Shown here piece by piece: positions 1-6,929 of a stretch of DNA of 16,081 nucleotides. Made by a program: the position numbers and the translations under genes. The notes beneath the pieces are model-generated. The model did no database searches. It saw only the letters and a list, made by a program, of their open reading frames with translations, and was not told the origin of the DNA. The stretch comes from an uncultured Ruminococcus sp. (GTDB taxonomy: Bacteria; Bacillota; Clostridia; Oscillospirales; Acutalibacteraceae): the NCBI GenBank assembly GCA_951800855.1, contig CATOLC010000006.1, positions 1 through 16,081 on the forward strand. The letters run 5' to 3'. Each line of letters opens with the position of its first letter. The stretch's first letter is position 1.

Positions 1-1
1 C

Positions 2-151
2 CTTGATATAATGCAAGAATTGGAAATTGCAAAGGTCGACTTCGATGCCGATAATTTCTCGGTAACGATATCTCCTGCTAGCAAAAAAGTGGATTTGGAA
101 TCATCACCTACATTGCAGGAAATCCGAGCTAGGATAAAAAATTTGGAGTGA
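2..151 (+). CDS. recJ: C-terminal end of a probable RecJ single-strand exonuclease (partial)
   Basis: An open frame runs in from the left edge and stops at TGA 149-151, giving 49 visible residues. The segment has the look of the end of RecJ in Clostridia: a helix (LDIMQELEIAKVDFD), a short strand pair, then a KVDLESSPT motif and a charged C-terminal helix (LQEIRARIKNLE). RecJ is a 5'-3' single-strand DNA exonuclease of the DHH family used in recombination and mismatch repair. Gene order supports the call, because recJ (often with apt between) lies directly upstream of relA in many Firmicutes. The catalytic DHH part is outside the window, so the name rests on a short tail and context. The stop overlaps the possible GTG start of the next gene by four bases (GTGA). 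That this is coding is fairly sure; that it is RecJ is moderate. Confidence 0.55.
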   Translation, partial: LDIMQELEIAKVDFDADNFSVTISPASKKVDLESSPTLQEIRARIKNLE

Positions 152-159
152 AAAAACAA

Positions 160-2343
160 ATGGATATTTCATCTGGATATAAAACTTTTGAGGATTTAAT
201 TTGTTTATTAAATCAAAGCGGAAAAAAATATGACTTAAACTTAATTAAGAAAGCATTTAACAGGGCAAGTTTGTATCACGGCAAACAAAAGCGTGCATCT
301 GGTATCCCATACATCCTTCATCCTGTTTCTGTTGCTTATATACTGGCAGAGTTAGGGCTAGATAGCCAATCCATTGCAGCTGCTCTTTTACATGATGTTG
401 TAGAAGATACATCGGCAGATTCCGAGGAAGTAAAGATTGAATTCGGGGACGAAATAGCAAAACTTGTAGATGGAGTTACTAAGTTTAAAATAATTGATTC
501 CTCTGAAGAAGAGCAGCGTATAATAAGTATCCGGAAAATGCTGATAGCAATGTCCCAAGATATTAGAGTAATTATAATAAAGCTTGCCGACCGTTTGAAT
601 AACATGCGCACTATTGAATGCATGCCAGATTATAAACGTAAAAAAAAATCTCTTGAAAATATGGAGTTATTTGTTCCTATAGCACATAGGCTCGGTATAA
701 AATCAATCAAAGAAGAACTTGAAGATTTATCACTTAAATATATAGACCCTAAAGCATATGATGAAATCGAAAAATCAATAAAGTTAAAAGAGGACGATAG
801 AAAAAACTTACTAAATAATACAAAAGCTAAAATTATGGAAAAAATCGCCCCTCTTTTCCCTGGAGTACATATTGAAGGAAGAGTTAAAAGCATAAACGGC
901 ATATACTGCAAAGTGTTTTTAAAAGGGCGTACAATGGATGAAATTTACGATGTTTATGCAATAAGAGTAATCGTAAATACAATAAATGACTGTTACAATG
1001 TTTTAGGAATAATACATGAAATGTTCAACCCTATTCCTAACCGTTTTAAAGATTATATCTCCATACCGAAACCTAATATGTACCAATCACTACACACAAC
1101 AGTATTGGGTCAAGACGGTATTCCATTTGAATTTCAGATAAGAACATGGGATATGCACAAAATAGCAGAATATGGAATTGCAGCACATTGGAAATATAAA
1201 TTAAATTCTTTTGATAATAAAAGCGCTATTGAAAAGTGTCTTTCATGGATAAAAAATGTAGTAGATTATCAAAATGATAACGAAGATTTATCAGATTTTG
1301 TGAGCAATATAAAGCTTGATTTAGCTCCGGATGAGGTTTTTGCTTTAACCCCTAAAGGTAAGCCTATTTCACTGCCTAACGGTGCCACTGTGATTGACTT
1401 TGCATATGCAATTAGTACTGAGACTGGCCACAGAATGATAGGTGCTAAGGTTGACAAGCGGATTGTACCAATTAATTACACTTTAAAAACAGGGGAAATC
1501 GTTGAAATAATTTCCACAGAAGAAACTTGGCGGGGCCCTGGTCGAGAATGGCTAAAAATCGCAAGAACCAGCACAGCAAGAAACAAAATTCAACAATGGT
1601 TTAAAAAGGAAAAACGCAGTGAAAATATTATTGAGGGAAAAATTGCTTTAGAGCGGGAACTAAGAAAAGTAGGAATTTTTCTTTCGGATGAAGATATCCC
1701 TGAGTTATTTGCTCCTTTATTAAAACACAAAAAATATCATAACATTAATGATCTTTATGCTGTAATTGGATATGGTGGAATATCCCTTAGTAAAATAATA
1801 TCTTTCGCTAAAAAACAATATTTAAAGCTTTTGAAAAATTACAGCCAAACTCAAGCTGCAATAAAAAAAGAATTTAGCAACAATAACTGCAATCATGCAG
1901 TAGTTAGTCCAGATAACCCTGAATTACATCTTTTTAATTTGTGCAGTTGCTGTCATCCAATTCCCGATGATGATATAATAGGTTTCTTAAAGAAAAATGG
2001 GGAAATTTCTGTCCACAGGGTAAATTGCCGATATGTTTTAGACCATTCTTATATCAACAACTCAGAAAAAAAACTGATAAAATTAGTTTGGTCCGGAGAT
2101 TTCACGGATAAATTTTCAGTTTCATTGGAAATCATATGCAACAGCAATAGCAAAGTTTTGCCTGATGTAACAATGCAATTATATCATTTAAATATAAAAA
2201 TAATAACAATGAACTTTAAAAATATTAATAATGATAAAATTATAATAGAAACTACTATTTTAATAAATAGTTCTGAACAGCTTAATGCAGTCGCCAATAC
2301 ATTATCTCAAGTGTCTGGAGTAACCTCGGTAAAGAGGATTTAG
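160..2343 (+). CDS. relA: Bifunctional (p)ppGpp synthetase/hydrolase Rel (RelA/SpoT family)
   Basis: Makes and degrades the alarmone (p)ppGpp in the stringent response. Order seen, numbered from ATG 160: HD hydrolase (R45, H54, H78-D79, E82-D83, D144, N148), synthetase (about 235-350, with RFKD 295-298 as in bifunctional enzymes, D264, Y308, E324), TGS (about 394-456), helical region, zinc-finger-like domain (C595, C597, C598, C623) and a C-terminal ACT domain (about 651-727). The length of 727 aa is normal. GTG 148 is an alternative start, but GGAG at 145-148 lies 11 nt before ATG 160, and numbering from ATG 160 matches the streptococcal enzyme. Oddities: ADRLHNM reads ADRLNNM, the G-loop GRPKHIYSIYRK reads GRVKSINGIYCK (K243 and K251 kept, S247 changed to G), and the TGS histidine that contacts the tRNA CCA end in Rel is serine (S419). 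Translation may be coupled to the upstream gene. Confidence 0.97.
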   Translation: MDISSGYKTFEDLICLLNQSGKKYDLNLIKKAFNRASLYHGKQKRASGIPYILHPVSVAYILAELGLDSQSIAAALLHDVVEDTSADSEEVKIEFGDEIAKLVDGVTKFKIIDSSEEEQRIISIRKMLIAMSQDIRVIIIKLADRLNNMRTIECMPDYKRKKKSLENMELFVPIAHRLGIKSIKEELEDLSLKYIDPKAYDEIEKSIKLKEDDRKNLLNNTKAKIMEKIAPLFPGVHIEGRVKSINGIYCKVFLKGRTMDEIYDVYAIRVIVNTINDCYNVLGIIHEMFNPIPNRFKDYISIPKPNMYQSLHTTVLGQDGIPFEFQIRTWDMHKIAEYGIAAHWKYKLNSFDNKSAIEKCLSWIKNVVDYQNDNEDLSDFVSNIKLDLAPDEVFALTPKGKPISLPNGATVIDFAYAISTETGHRMIGAKVDKRIVPINYTLKTGEIVEIISTEETWRGPGREWLKIARTSTARNKIQQWFKKEKRSENIIEGKIALERELRKVGIFLSDEDIPELFAPLLKHKKYHNINDLYAVIGYGGISLSKIISFAKKQYLKLLKNYSQTQAAIKKEFSNNNCNHAVVSPDNPELHLFNLCSCCHPIPDDDIIGFLKKNGEISVHRVNCRYVLDHSYINNSEKKLIKLVWSGDFTDKFSVSLEIICNSNSKVLPDVTMQLYHLNIKIITMNFKNINNDKIIIETTILINSSEQLNAVANTLSQVSGVTSVKRI

Positions 2344-2367
2344 ATAATCTTCTCTGCTTTCTTTTGT

Positions 2368-2402
2368 AAAAAAGGAGACAAAAATTCTAAAATCCCTTTT
2401 TA
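2368..2402 (+). terminator. Weak terminator-like hairpin after relA
   Basis: Twenty-five bases after the relA stop, AAAAAAGG-A-GA (2368-2378) can pair with TCCCTTTTTA (2393-2402), giving about nine pairs with one bulged A and a 14-base loop. The 3' arm itself is the T run. The stem is mostly A-T, so termination would be weak. It is the only terminator-like structure seen near the relA stop. Confidence 0.3.
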
Positions 2403-2501
2403 TATAAGATTGGTTTTCCACACACCTTTCCCTAAACAACAGAAACCAACTTTAGATTTACTAACTATGACCCTAAAACATCCCCGCAAAATTAACGTCT
2501 T

Positions 2502-2508
2502 AAGGAGG
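2502..2508 (+). promoter_or_regulatory. Consensus Shine-Dalgarno separated from its start codon
   Basis: AAGGAGG is the strongest ribosome-binding site in the gap, yet no sensible start codon follows at 5-13 nt. The only near candidate, CTG 2511, meets an in-frame stop after three codons. The hemZ ATG at 2707 has no Shine-Dalgarno immediately upstream. If the stretch 2512-2697 were removed, this site would sit 12 nt before the hemZ ATG, so it is probably the original hemZ ribosome-binding site. Confidence 0.5.
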
Positions 2509-2511
2509 AAC

Positions 2512-2697
2512 TGAGTACTTTTTGAAGAAAATTTATGATAAGCTTTGAAGTTAAAAAACTTAGGAAGCTGTGTATGTGGTCGTTGCCCGTATGCTTTTGG
2601 GGGTTTTAGCCTTTTTTCAATAAAAAAGGTTTATCGTTTATAAAAAATCAAAAAACATTTTTCACGTTATTTTACTATATCTCTTCAAAAGTACTCA
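2512..2697. repeat. 186-bp element bounded by 16/17-bp inverted repeats (MITE-like)
   Basis: The left end TGAGTACTTTTTGAAGA (2512-2528) is the reverse complement of the right end TCTTCAAAAGTACTCA (2682-2697) except for one extra T. The ends start with TG and finish with CA. Inside are a perfect short hairpin (CCTTTTTT, loop CAAT, AAAAAAGG, at 2610-2629) and a G/C-richer core near 2565-2605, but no transposase. No clear target-site duplication flanks it (GAAC on the left, ATAA on the right). It lies exactly between a consensus Shine-Dalgarno and the hemZ start codon. The two readings are a small non-autonomous mobile element, or a structured leader RNA closed by a long helix. Only the inverted repeat itself is certain. 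Confidence 0.5.
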
Positions 2698-2706
2698 ATA
2701 AAAATT

Positions 2707-4209
2707 ATGGCTTTAAATAATACTGATTTAATAAAAATAAAATTATCCCACAAAGATTTTTCATATGAAATAGAAAATGTTTGTAGAATATTTTTCCCTA
2801 ACTGGAAAATATCATTTGTTGAATTTGATGATTTTATAGATGAAAAAGTCAATTTTATATCAATTAATGTTGACAATTTGAAAAATAATGCTATAATAAT
2901 AAGTGTGTCTGCTAATATAAATGACAAAAAAGATAATAAAACTGAAACTATTTTAAAAAGACAGGCATCCGAAAAAGATATAGAATTAAAAGTTTGTGTT
3001 TTAGTTTTTAAAATTCTATCTGAAATAACCATAACAAAACCTAAATGGGGAGTTCTCACAGGGGTTAGACCTATTAAGCTTTTTCATGCACTTTCTGTGC
3101 ACAATGGAATAGAATATTCTATGGATTATTTCAAAAATGAACTTCTAGTAAGCGACGAAAAAGTAAATCTTGCGAGAAATATTGAGGCTAATCAAAATAA
3201 ATTTTTAAAATCTCCGGATAAAAAATCATTTAGTTTATATATTTCTATTCCATTCTGTCCGTCTAGGTGTGCTTACTGTTCTTTTGTGTCTCAGTCAGTG
3301 GAAAAGTCCATAAAACTTATCCCGGAATATTTGAAACTGTTAGAAAAAGAATTAATTTATACTGCTAAAATCATAAAGGAGCTAAATTTGAAATTAGAAT
3401 CAGTATACATTGGAGGCGGAACCCCAACTGTTTTAGAGCCCTACCAATTAAAAACTCTTATCGATATAGTCATAACAAATTTCGACATGCTTTCCTGCAA
3501 AGAATTCACTATAGAAGCTGGAAGGCCAGATACTATAACCAAAGAAAAATTAAAAGTATTGAAAAATAGCTTCCCTAATATAAGAGTAAGCATAAATCCC
3601 CAGACTTTTAATGACAACGTATTAAAAATTATAGGGCGCAGGCATACTTCGCAAGACACTGTCAGAGCATTTGAAATGGCCAGGACTGTTGGTATTTCTA
3701 ATATTAATATGGATTTAATTGCAGGTCTTCCGGGAGATAATTTTATAAGTTTTTGCAATACAATTCAGAAAATTCTAGAAATAGAGCCCGAATCAATAAC
3801 GCTTCATACCCTTTCAGTTAAAAGAGCATCTAATATTTTTGAAACAGGCAACGATATCTATAAAAACAATAAAGAAATTGATAAAATGTTGAATTTCGCA
3901 TACGGCAGTTTCCCAAAATTCAATTATAATCCATATTATCTGTACAGACAAAGTAAAATGCTTGGTAACACAGAAAACACCGGCTGGGCAAAAAAGGGAT
4001 TTGAGGGAATTTACAATATTTATATAATGGAGGAAATCCATTCAATAATTGCTTGCGGAGCAGGTGCTGTTACAAAACTTAAAAAGCCAATGGAAAATAA
4101 AATCGAAAGAATTTTTAATTTTAAATTTTCTTATGAATACATTAACCGATTTGACGAAATAATTAAAAGGAAAGGTACGGTGAGGAATTTTTATGAAGAA
4201 TTTCAGTAA
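2707..4209 (+). CDS. hemZ: Radical SAM coproporphyrinogen III oxidase-like protein HemZ
   Basis: A 500-aa protein of the HemN/HemZ radical SAM family. The N-terminal 170 residues match the HemZ-type extension, including WGVLTGVRP at about 114-122. The radical SAM core starts with C184-x3-C188-x2-C191 in IPFCPSRCAYCSF, which holds a 4Fe-4S cluster, followed by the GGGTP motif (236-240), the EAGRPDTI strand and the INMDLIAGLPGD segment. HemZ proteins are linked to anaerobic oxidative decarboxylation of coproporphyrinogen III, but the true substrate of clostridial HemZ is not firmly known. The neighbourhood relA-hemZ is common in Clostridia. There is no Shine-Dalgarno directly before ATG 2707; the likely one lies 198 bases upstream, beyond an inverted-repeat element, so translation may be reduced or depend on RNA folding. 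The 3' end overlaps the next gene by 17 bases. Confidence 0.93.
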   Translation: MALNNTDLIKIKLSHKDFSYEIENVCRIFFPNWKISFVEFDDFIDEKVNFISINVDNLKNNAIIISVSANINDKKDNKTETILKRQASEKDIELKVCVLVFKILSEITITKPKWGVLTGVRPIKLFHALSVHNGIEYSMDYFKNELLVSDEKVNLARNIEANQNKFLKSPDKKSFSLYISIPFCPSRCAYCSFVSQSVEKSIKLIPEYLKLLEKELIYTAKIIKELNLKLESVYIGGGTPTVLEPYQLKTLIDIVITNFDMLSCKEFTIEAGRPDTITKEKLKVLKNSFPNIRVSINPQTFNDNVLKIIGRRHTSQDTVRAFEMARTVGISNINMDLIAGLPGDNFISFCNTIQKILEIEPESITLHTLSVKRASNIFETGNDIYKNNKEIDKMLNFAYGSFPKFNYNPYYLYRQSKMLGNTENTGWAKKGFEGIYNIYIMEEIHSIIACGAGAVTKLKKPMENKIERIFNFKFSYEYINRFDEIIKRKGTVRNFYEEFQ

Positions 4210-5155
4210 CTCATATCAAAAATTTATTTTAGGATTAGATGAAATAAATTATGCAGTGGATAATCACATTAATGATTTTATAGATGATATTGAAAAATGC
4301 TATGATGCTGAACTTGTAAAGGTGGCAGAATACATACTCAATTTGAAAAGAAAAAGAGTAATTGTAATGATATCGGGTCCATCAGCAAGCGGAAAAACAA
4401 CCACAGCTTTGATGTTAAAAGAAAAACTCAAAAAGTATGGTTCAGGAGCTGCGCTTATTTCGCTTGACAATTTTTATAAAGATAGAAATAAATGTAATAC
4501 ACTGGAAAACGGTGTAATCGATTATGAATCCCCTGACGCTTTAGATATTCAGGAATTTAAAAATTGCATGGCAAATTTGCTTAAAAAAGGTTATTGTCAC
4601 ATGCCAACGTTCAATTTTATTGAAAAAAGACCTGACCCTGAGAAAACTTATATTGAACTCCACGAAAACGAAATTGCTATAATAGAGGGAATACATGGGC
4701 TTAATCCTGTATTTACCAAAGGGCTTCCGGATGAAAGCGTTGTTAGAATTTATATAAGTGTAAAGCAAGGAATAAGCGACTATAATGGTCAAGTTATTTC
4801 CAATCGGGAAATACGGCTAATAAGAAGATTAGTACGAGACTACGACAAGAGAAAATCCGACCCTGAAAACACACTTACAATGTGGAAAAATGTTTGTAAA
4901 GGGCAAACCACTTTCATTTACCCATTCAAACGGAGTAGTGACATTACAATAAACTCGCTGCATCTTTATGAGCTCGGAGCAATGAAAAATATCGCTATAC
5001 CACTTCTTAAACAAATTCAAGAGGATAGTCCCGTTTTCAAAAACGCTTGTATTCTCCTTTCAACTCTTGAAAGATTCCATTCGATAGATACTTCTTTAAT
5101 TCCTCATAACTCTATGATAAGAGAATTTATAGGAAACAGTAGTTACGAAAGTTAG
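4193..5155 (+). CDS. udk: Uridine kinase-family nucleoside kinase
   Basis: A P-loop kinase of the uridine kinase/phosphoribulokinase family, 320 aa. The Walker A motif GPSASGKTT is at about 62-70, followed by SLDNFYKDR (nucleoside and Mg binding), DYESPDALD and EGIHGLNP. The expected reaction is phosphorylation of uridine or cytidine in pyrimidine salvage, in the cytosol. Many clostridial relatives are about 550 aa with N-terminal TGS and threonyl-tRNA-synthetase-like domains. This one has only about 55 residues before the kinase core, so it is the short form. The conserved C-terminal segment RRLVRDYDKRKSDPENT and the following helices match that clostridial group rather than classical E. coli Udk, so substrate specificity is inferred. 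It overlaps hemZ by 17 bases and has GAGG a few bases before ATG 4193, which points to a shared transcript and coupled translation. Confidence 0.85.
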   Translation: MKNFSNSYQKFILGLDEINYAVDNHINDFIDDIEKCYDAELVKVAEYILNLKRKRVIVMISGPSASGKTTTALMLKEKLKKYGSGAALISLDNFYKDRNKCNTLENGVIDYESPDALDIQEFKNCMANLLKKGYCHMPTFNFIEKRPDPEKTYIELHENEIAIIEGIHGLNPVFTKGLPDESVVRIYISVKQGISDYNGQVISNREIRLIRRLVRDYDKRKSDPENTLTMWKNVCKGQTTFIYPFKRSSDITINSLHLYELGAMKNIAIPLLKQIQEDSPVFKNACILLSTLERFHSIDTSLIPHNSMIREFIGNSSYES

Positions 5156-5167
5156 ATAAAACTAAAG

Positions 5168-5216
5168 CTAAGAATTAAAAATTATAATTAAACTAAAACT
5201 AAATTTTTAGTCTTGG
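5168..5216. terminator. Imperfect inverted repeat between convergent genes
   Basis: CTAAGAATTAAAAATT (5168-5183) pairs with AATTTTTAGTCTTGG (5202-5216) with a G-T pair and a small bulge, leaving an 18-base loop. It sits between the converging ends of the nucleoside kinase gene and the secreted-protein gene and overlaps the latter's stop. Its place suits a bidirectional terminator, but the stem is A-T rich and no clean T run follows on either strand. Confidence 0.35.
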
Positions 5217-6061
5217 GGTAGAGCCAAAGACAGTGGATTATAATTTTCATCACATAATTTAATATTAGGCAGATGAGGGAATATCACATTAGAATTATCT
5301 TCAATATATTTTATCAAAAGTGGGTAGCTTCTTTTTTCAAACCTGTCAAGTTTGGGCAAAACGATACCTTTCGTATTTAAATAAGCAGATAATGCGTTAA
5401 TGATATCAATAAGCTCCTTCATACTTAAATCCCTTCCAAAATTCTGCTGAAGCCTTTTATGCGCTACACTTTTCCTAAAATCAAAAGATCCCAATCTATT
5501 TTTTACGTTCTGAGCTTCTGCTCTCATCTGCTTAGGTGTTTTTTTATATTGATATTTGCTGGCAGTCTCCGGATTATTTGTCAAGCCTGCTGAGTTCAGC
5601 GCATGAATAACGATAAGGTCGTTCGCAAATTGCCTGGCACTGTTCTCGGATTGATAAATTCCTGGAGCAGACTCTTGCTGCTCTGAAACCCGCAAAGGAG
5701 GAGGGAGAAACCTCGGAAATGGCTGGTTGTTCATCTCTATCGGGGAGGACGCTACAGTATGCAAGACAGGAACAGGCAATGGTTGACTTGGGCGTTGCAA
5801 AGGAGGGGGGGTAAACCTCGGAAAAGGCCGTGTATTTATCTCCTCTGTCGGCTCTGCAGCATTCAAGTTTGATAAATTCAAAGTCGGTCCACTTAAAAAT
5901 GAATTAATACCGGGTAAAACTACGTTTCCAGATGAATTACCTCCATCTTTTCTTGCATCATCGTCTTTACCTGGAGGGTAGGCAAATGCATTACCTAAAC
6001 AAAGCACAAAAGTTGCTAACAACATTCCAAAAGTAGTTTTAATAAAATAATTTCTCTTCAT
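5207..6061 (-). CDS. Secreted proline-rich protein of unknown function
   Basis: Not recognised as a known family. The 284-aa product starts with a typical Sec signal peptide: basic MKRNYFIK, a hydrophobic core, and AFA before YPP, with cleavage expected after residue 27. A low-complexity Gly/Asn/Ser linker follows, then a proline-rich part in which NTRPFPRFTPPPL and NNQPFPRFLPPPL lie 35 residues apart (PFPRF at 79-83 and 114-118). The C-terminal 140 residues are charged, predicted mostly helical, and have no obvious motif. There is no membrane anchor or sorting signal, so it is probably released or loosely held outside the membrane. TTG 6085 could extend the frame by 8 residues; ATG 6061 is chosen because the signal peptide begins there. 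The Shine-Dalgarno is poor. The proline-rich part is about 50% G+C by hand count over 240 bases, far above its neighbours, which suggests a foreign or repeat-expanded origin. Confidence 0.75.
   Translation of the reverse strand: MKRNYFIKTTFGMLLATFVLCLGNAFAYPPGKDDDARKDGGNSSGNVVLPGINSFLSGPTLNLSNLNAAEPTEEINTRPFPRFTPPPLQRPSQPLPVPVLHTVASSPIEMNNQPFPRFLPPPLRVSEQQESAPGIYQSENSARQFANDLIVIHALNSAGLTNNPETASKYQYKKTPKQMRAEAQNVKNRLGSFDFRKSVAHKRLQQNFGRDLSMKELIDIINALSAYLNTKGIVLPKLDRFEKRSYPLLIKYIEDNSNVIFPHLPNIKLCDENYNPLSLALPQD
5692..5828 (-). repeat. Two copies of a 105-bp-period repeat inside the secreted protein gene
   Basis: Two 32-base blocks, 5692-5723 and 5797-5828, agree at 28 of 32 positions and begin exactly 105 bases (35 codons) apart. 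Similarity continues more weakly past each block (shared ATCTC and TCGG). They encode the PFPRFxPPPL units. Synonymous and near-synonymous changes show the protein motif has been kept since duplication. One copy has a run of seven G on the + strand (5805-5811), a possible slippage site. Confidence 0.75.
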
Positions 6062-6105
6062 TATAATCAACCCATTCCATATCAAATAAAGTACAACAAT
6101 TATTA

Positions 6106-6137
6106 ATTATATTATAATATTTTTTTTACTTTGTCAA
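6106..6137 (-). promoter_or_regulatory. Sigma-A-type promoter for the secreted protein gene
   Basis: On the minus strand a perfect -35 TTGACA (6132-6137) is followed by overlapping -10 candidates: TATAAT at 6111-6116 (15-nt spacer), TAATAT at 6109-6114 (17-nt spacer) and TATAAT at 6106-6111 (20-nt spacer). A start near 6098 would give a leader of roughly 40 bases. Which -10 box is used cannot be told from the sequence. Confidence 0.6.
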
Positions 6138-6258
6138 TAATAATTCACAAAATTTATGTCTACAAAAGATTATTGAATAAGCATCCCACATTTCGACATT
6201 AATTACTTAATAATAGCAATAAAATATACTTTGGAATATTAAAAAAAGGAGATTTTAT

Positions 6259-6894
6259 ATGAAAATACCATGCCATATTGGTATTATCCCAGATGGAAAT
6301 AGAAGATGGGCTTTAAATCACAACAAAGAAAAATTTGAAGGGTATGAATTTGGGATTAATCCCGGACTGAGAGCTTTTAAATTACTTAGTAAATTGGGAG
6401 TAAAAGAGATAACATTTTATGGGTTTACTGCAGATAATTGTAAACGAGAAAAAAATCAGAGAATAGCTTTTTCAAAAGCTTGTGTTGAAGCTATAAATCT
6501 TATTGAAAACGAAGATGCGCAAATTTTAGTTGTTGGCAACCAAAATTCCAAAATGTTCCCAGAAGAACTTAAAAAATATACAGAAAGAAACAATAATATA
6601 AGCGAAAAAATAAAAGTTAATTTTCTTATAAATTATGGCTGGGATTGGGATATTTCTAAATTAAAAGATTCTAAAGGCTCTAATATATATAAGTCCTTGC
6701 ACTCCAACGGTATATCAAGGATAGACTTGATTATACGCTGGGGAGGAATGCAAAGACTATCAGGTTTTTTGCCGGTGCAATCAGTATATTCTGATATTTT
6801 CTCATGTAGAAACCTATGGCCAGATTTCGAAGAACAGGATATTGTATCAGCACTTGAATGGTACCAAAATCAAGATGCAACTCTGGGAGGATGA
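6259..6894 (+). CDS. Divergent short cis-prenyltransferase (UppS superfamily)
   Basis: A 211-aa member of the undecaprenyl diphosphate synthase (cis-prenyltransferase) fold family. Kept residues: D12 and N14 in PDGNRRWA (catalytic and phosphate-binding in UppS), R160 and R166 in IIRWGGMQRLSGF (diphosphate binding), S168 and WPDF near the end. Changed relative to canonical UppS: GHxxG is GYEFG (H to Y29), FSSEN is FTADN (T57, D59), IRTGGE is IRWGGM, and the family's Mg-binding glutamate before the C-terminus is D179. It is also about 40 residues shorter. It resembles the short subgroup with GWxWD and RLSGFLPVQS motifs whose product is unassigned. Related short enzymes such as cyclolavandulyl diphosphate synthase make unusual short prenyl diphosphates. 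It is therefore unlikely to be the cell's main lipid-carrier synthase. An excellent AAAAAAGGAG (6241-6250) precedes ATG 6259; TATACT at 6225-6230 is a possible -10. Confidence 0.82.
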   Translation: MKIPCHIGIIPDGNRRWALNHNKEKFEGYEFGINPGLRAFKLLSKLGVKEITFYGFTADNCKREKNQRIAFSKACVEAINLIENEDAQILVVGNQNSKMFPEELKKYTERNNNISEKIKVNFLINYGWDWDISKLKDSKGSNIYKSLHSNGISRIDLIIRWGGMQRLSGFLPVQSVYSDIFSCRNLWPDFEEQDIVSALEWYQNQDATLGG

Positions 6895-6929
6895 AAATTT
6901 AAATTTCCAACTCTATATTTTTTATAATT

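Larger units (their letters stand above)
2344..2706. other. Intergenic region between relA and hemZ
   Basis: This is a 363-base gap with no convincing gene. From left to right it holds the weak hairpin at 2368-2402, a loose inverted repeat TTGGTTT (2410-2416) / AAACCAA (2443-2449), a consensus Shine-Dalgarno at 2502-2508, the inverted-repeat-bounded stretch 2512-2697, and nine bases before the hemZ ATG. A 24-codon open frame (ATG 2535 to TAG 2609) exists but has no ribosome-binding site at a proper distance. Many Clostridia have dtd or other genes between relA and hemZ; no remnant of one was recognised. Confidence 0.7.

Noticed and set aside
2535..2609. 24-codon open frame (begins MISFEVKKLRKL) inside the relA-hemZ gap
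   Set aside because: The only Shine-Dalgarno is 26 nt upstream, the composition is not distinctive, and it lies inside the inverted-repeat element.
2512..2697. Possible 6S RNA, because of its size (186 nt), long closing helix and closeness to relA
   Set aside because: No promoter was seen just before 2512, no terminator after 2697, and no recognised internal 6S features. The Shine-Dalgarno placement is better explained by an insertion or a hemZ leader.
2685..3059. 124-codon open frame on the - strand
   Set aside because: Antisense to the N-terminal part of hemZ, which is supported by family motifs. Long complement frames are expected in AT-rich genes.
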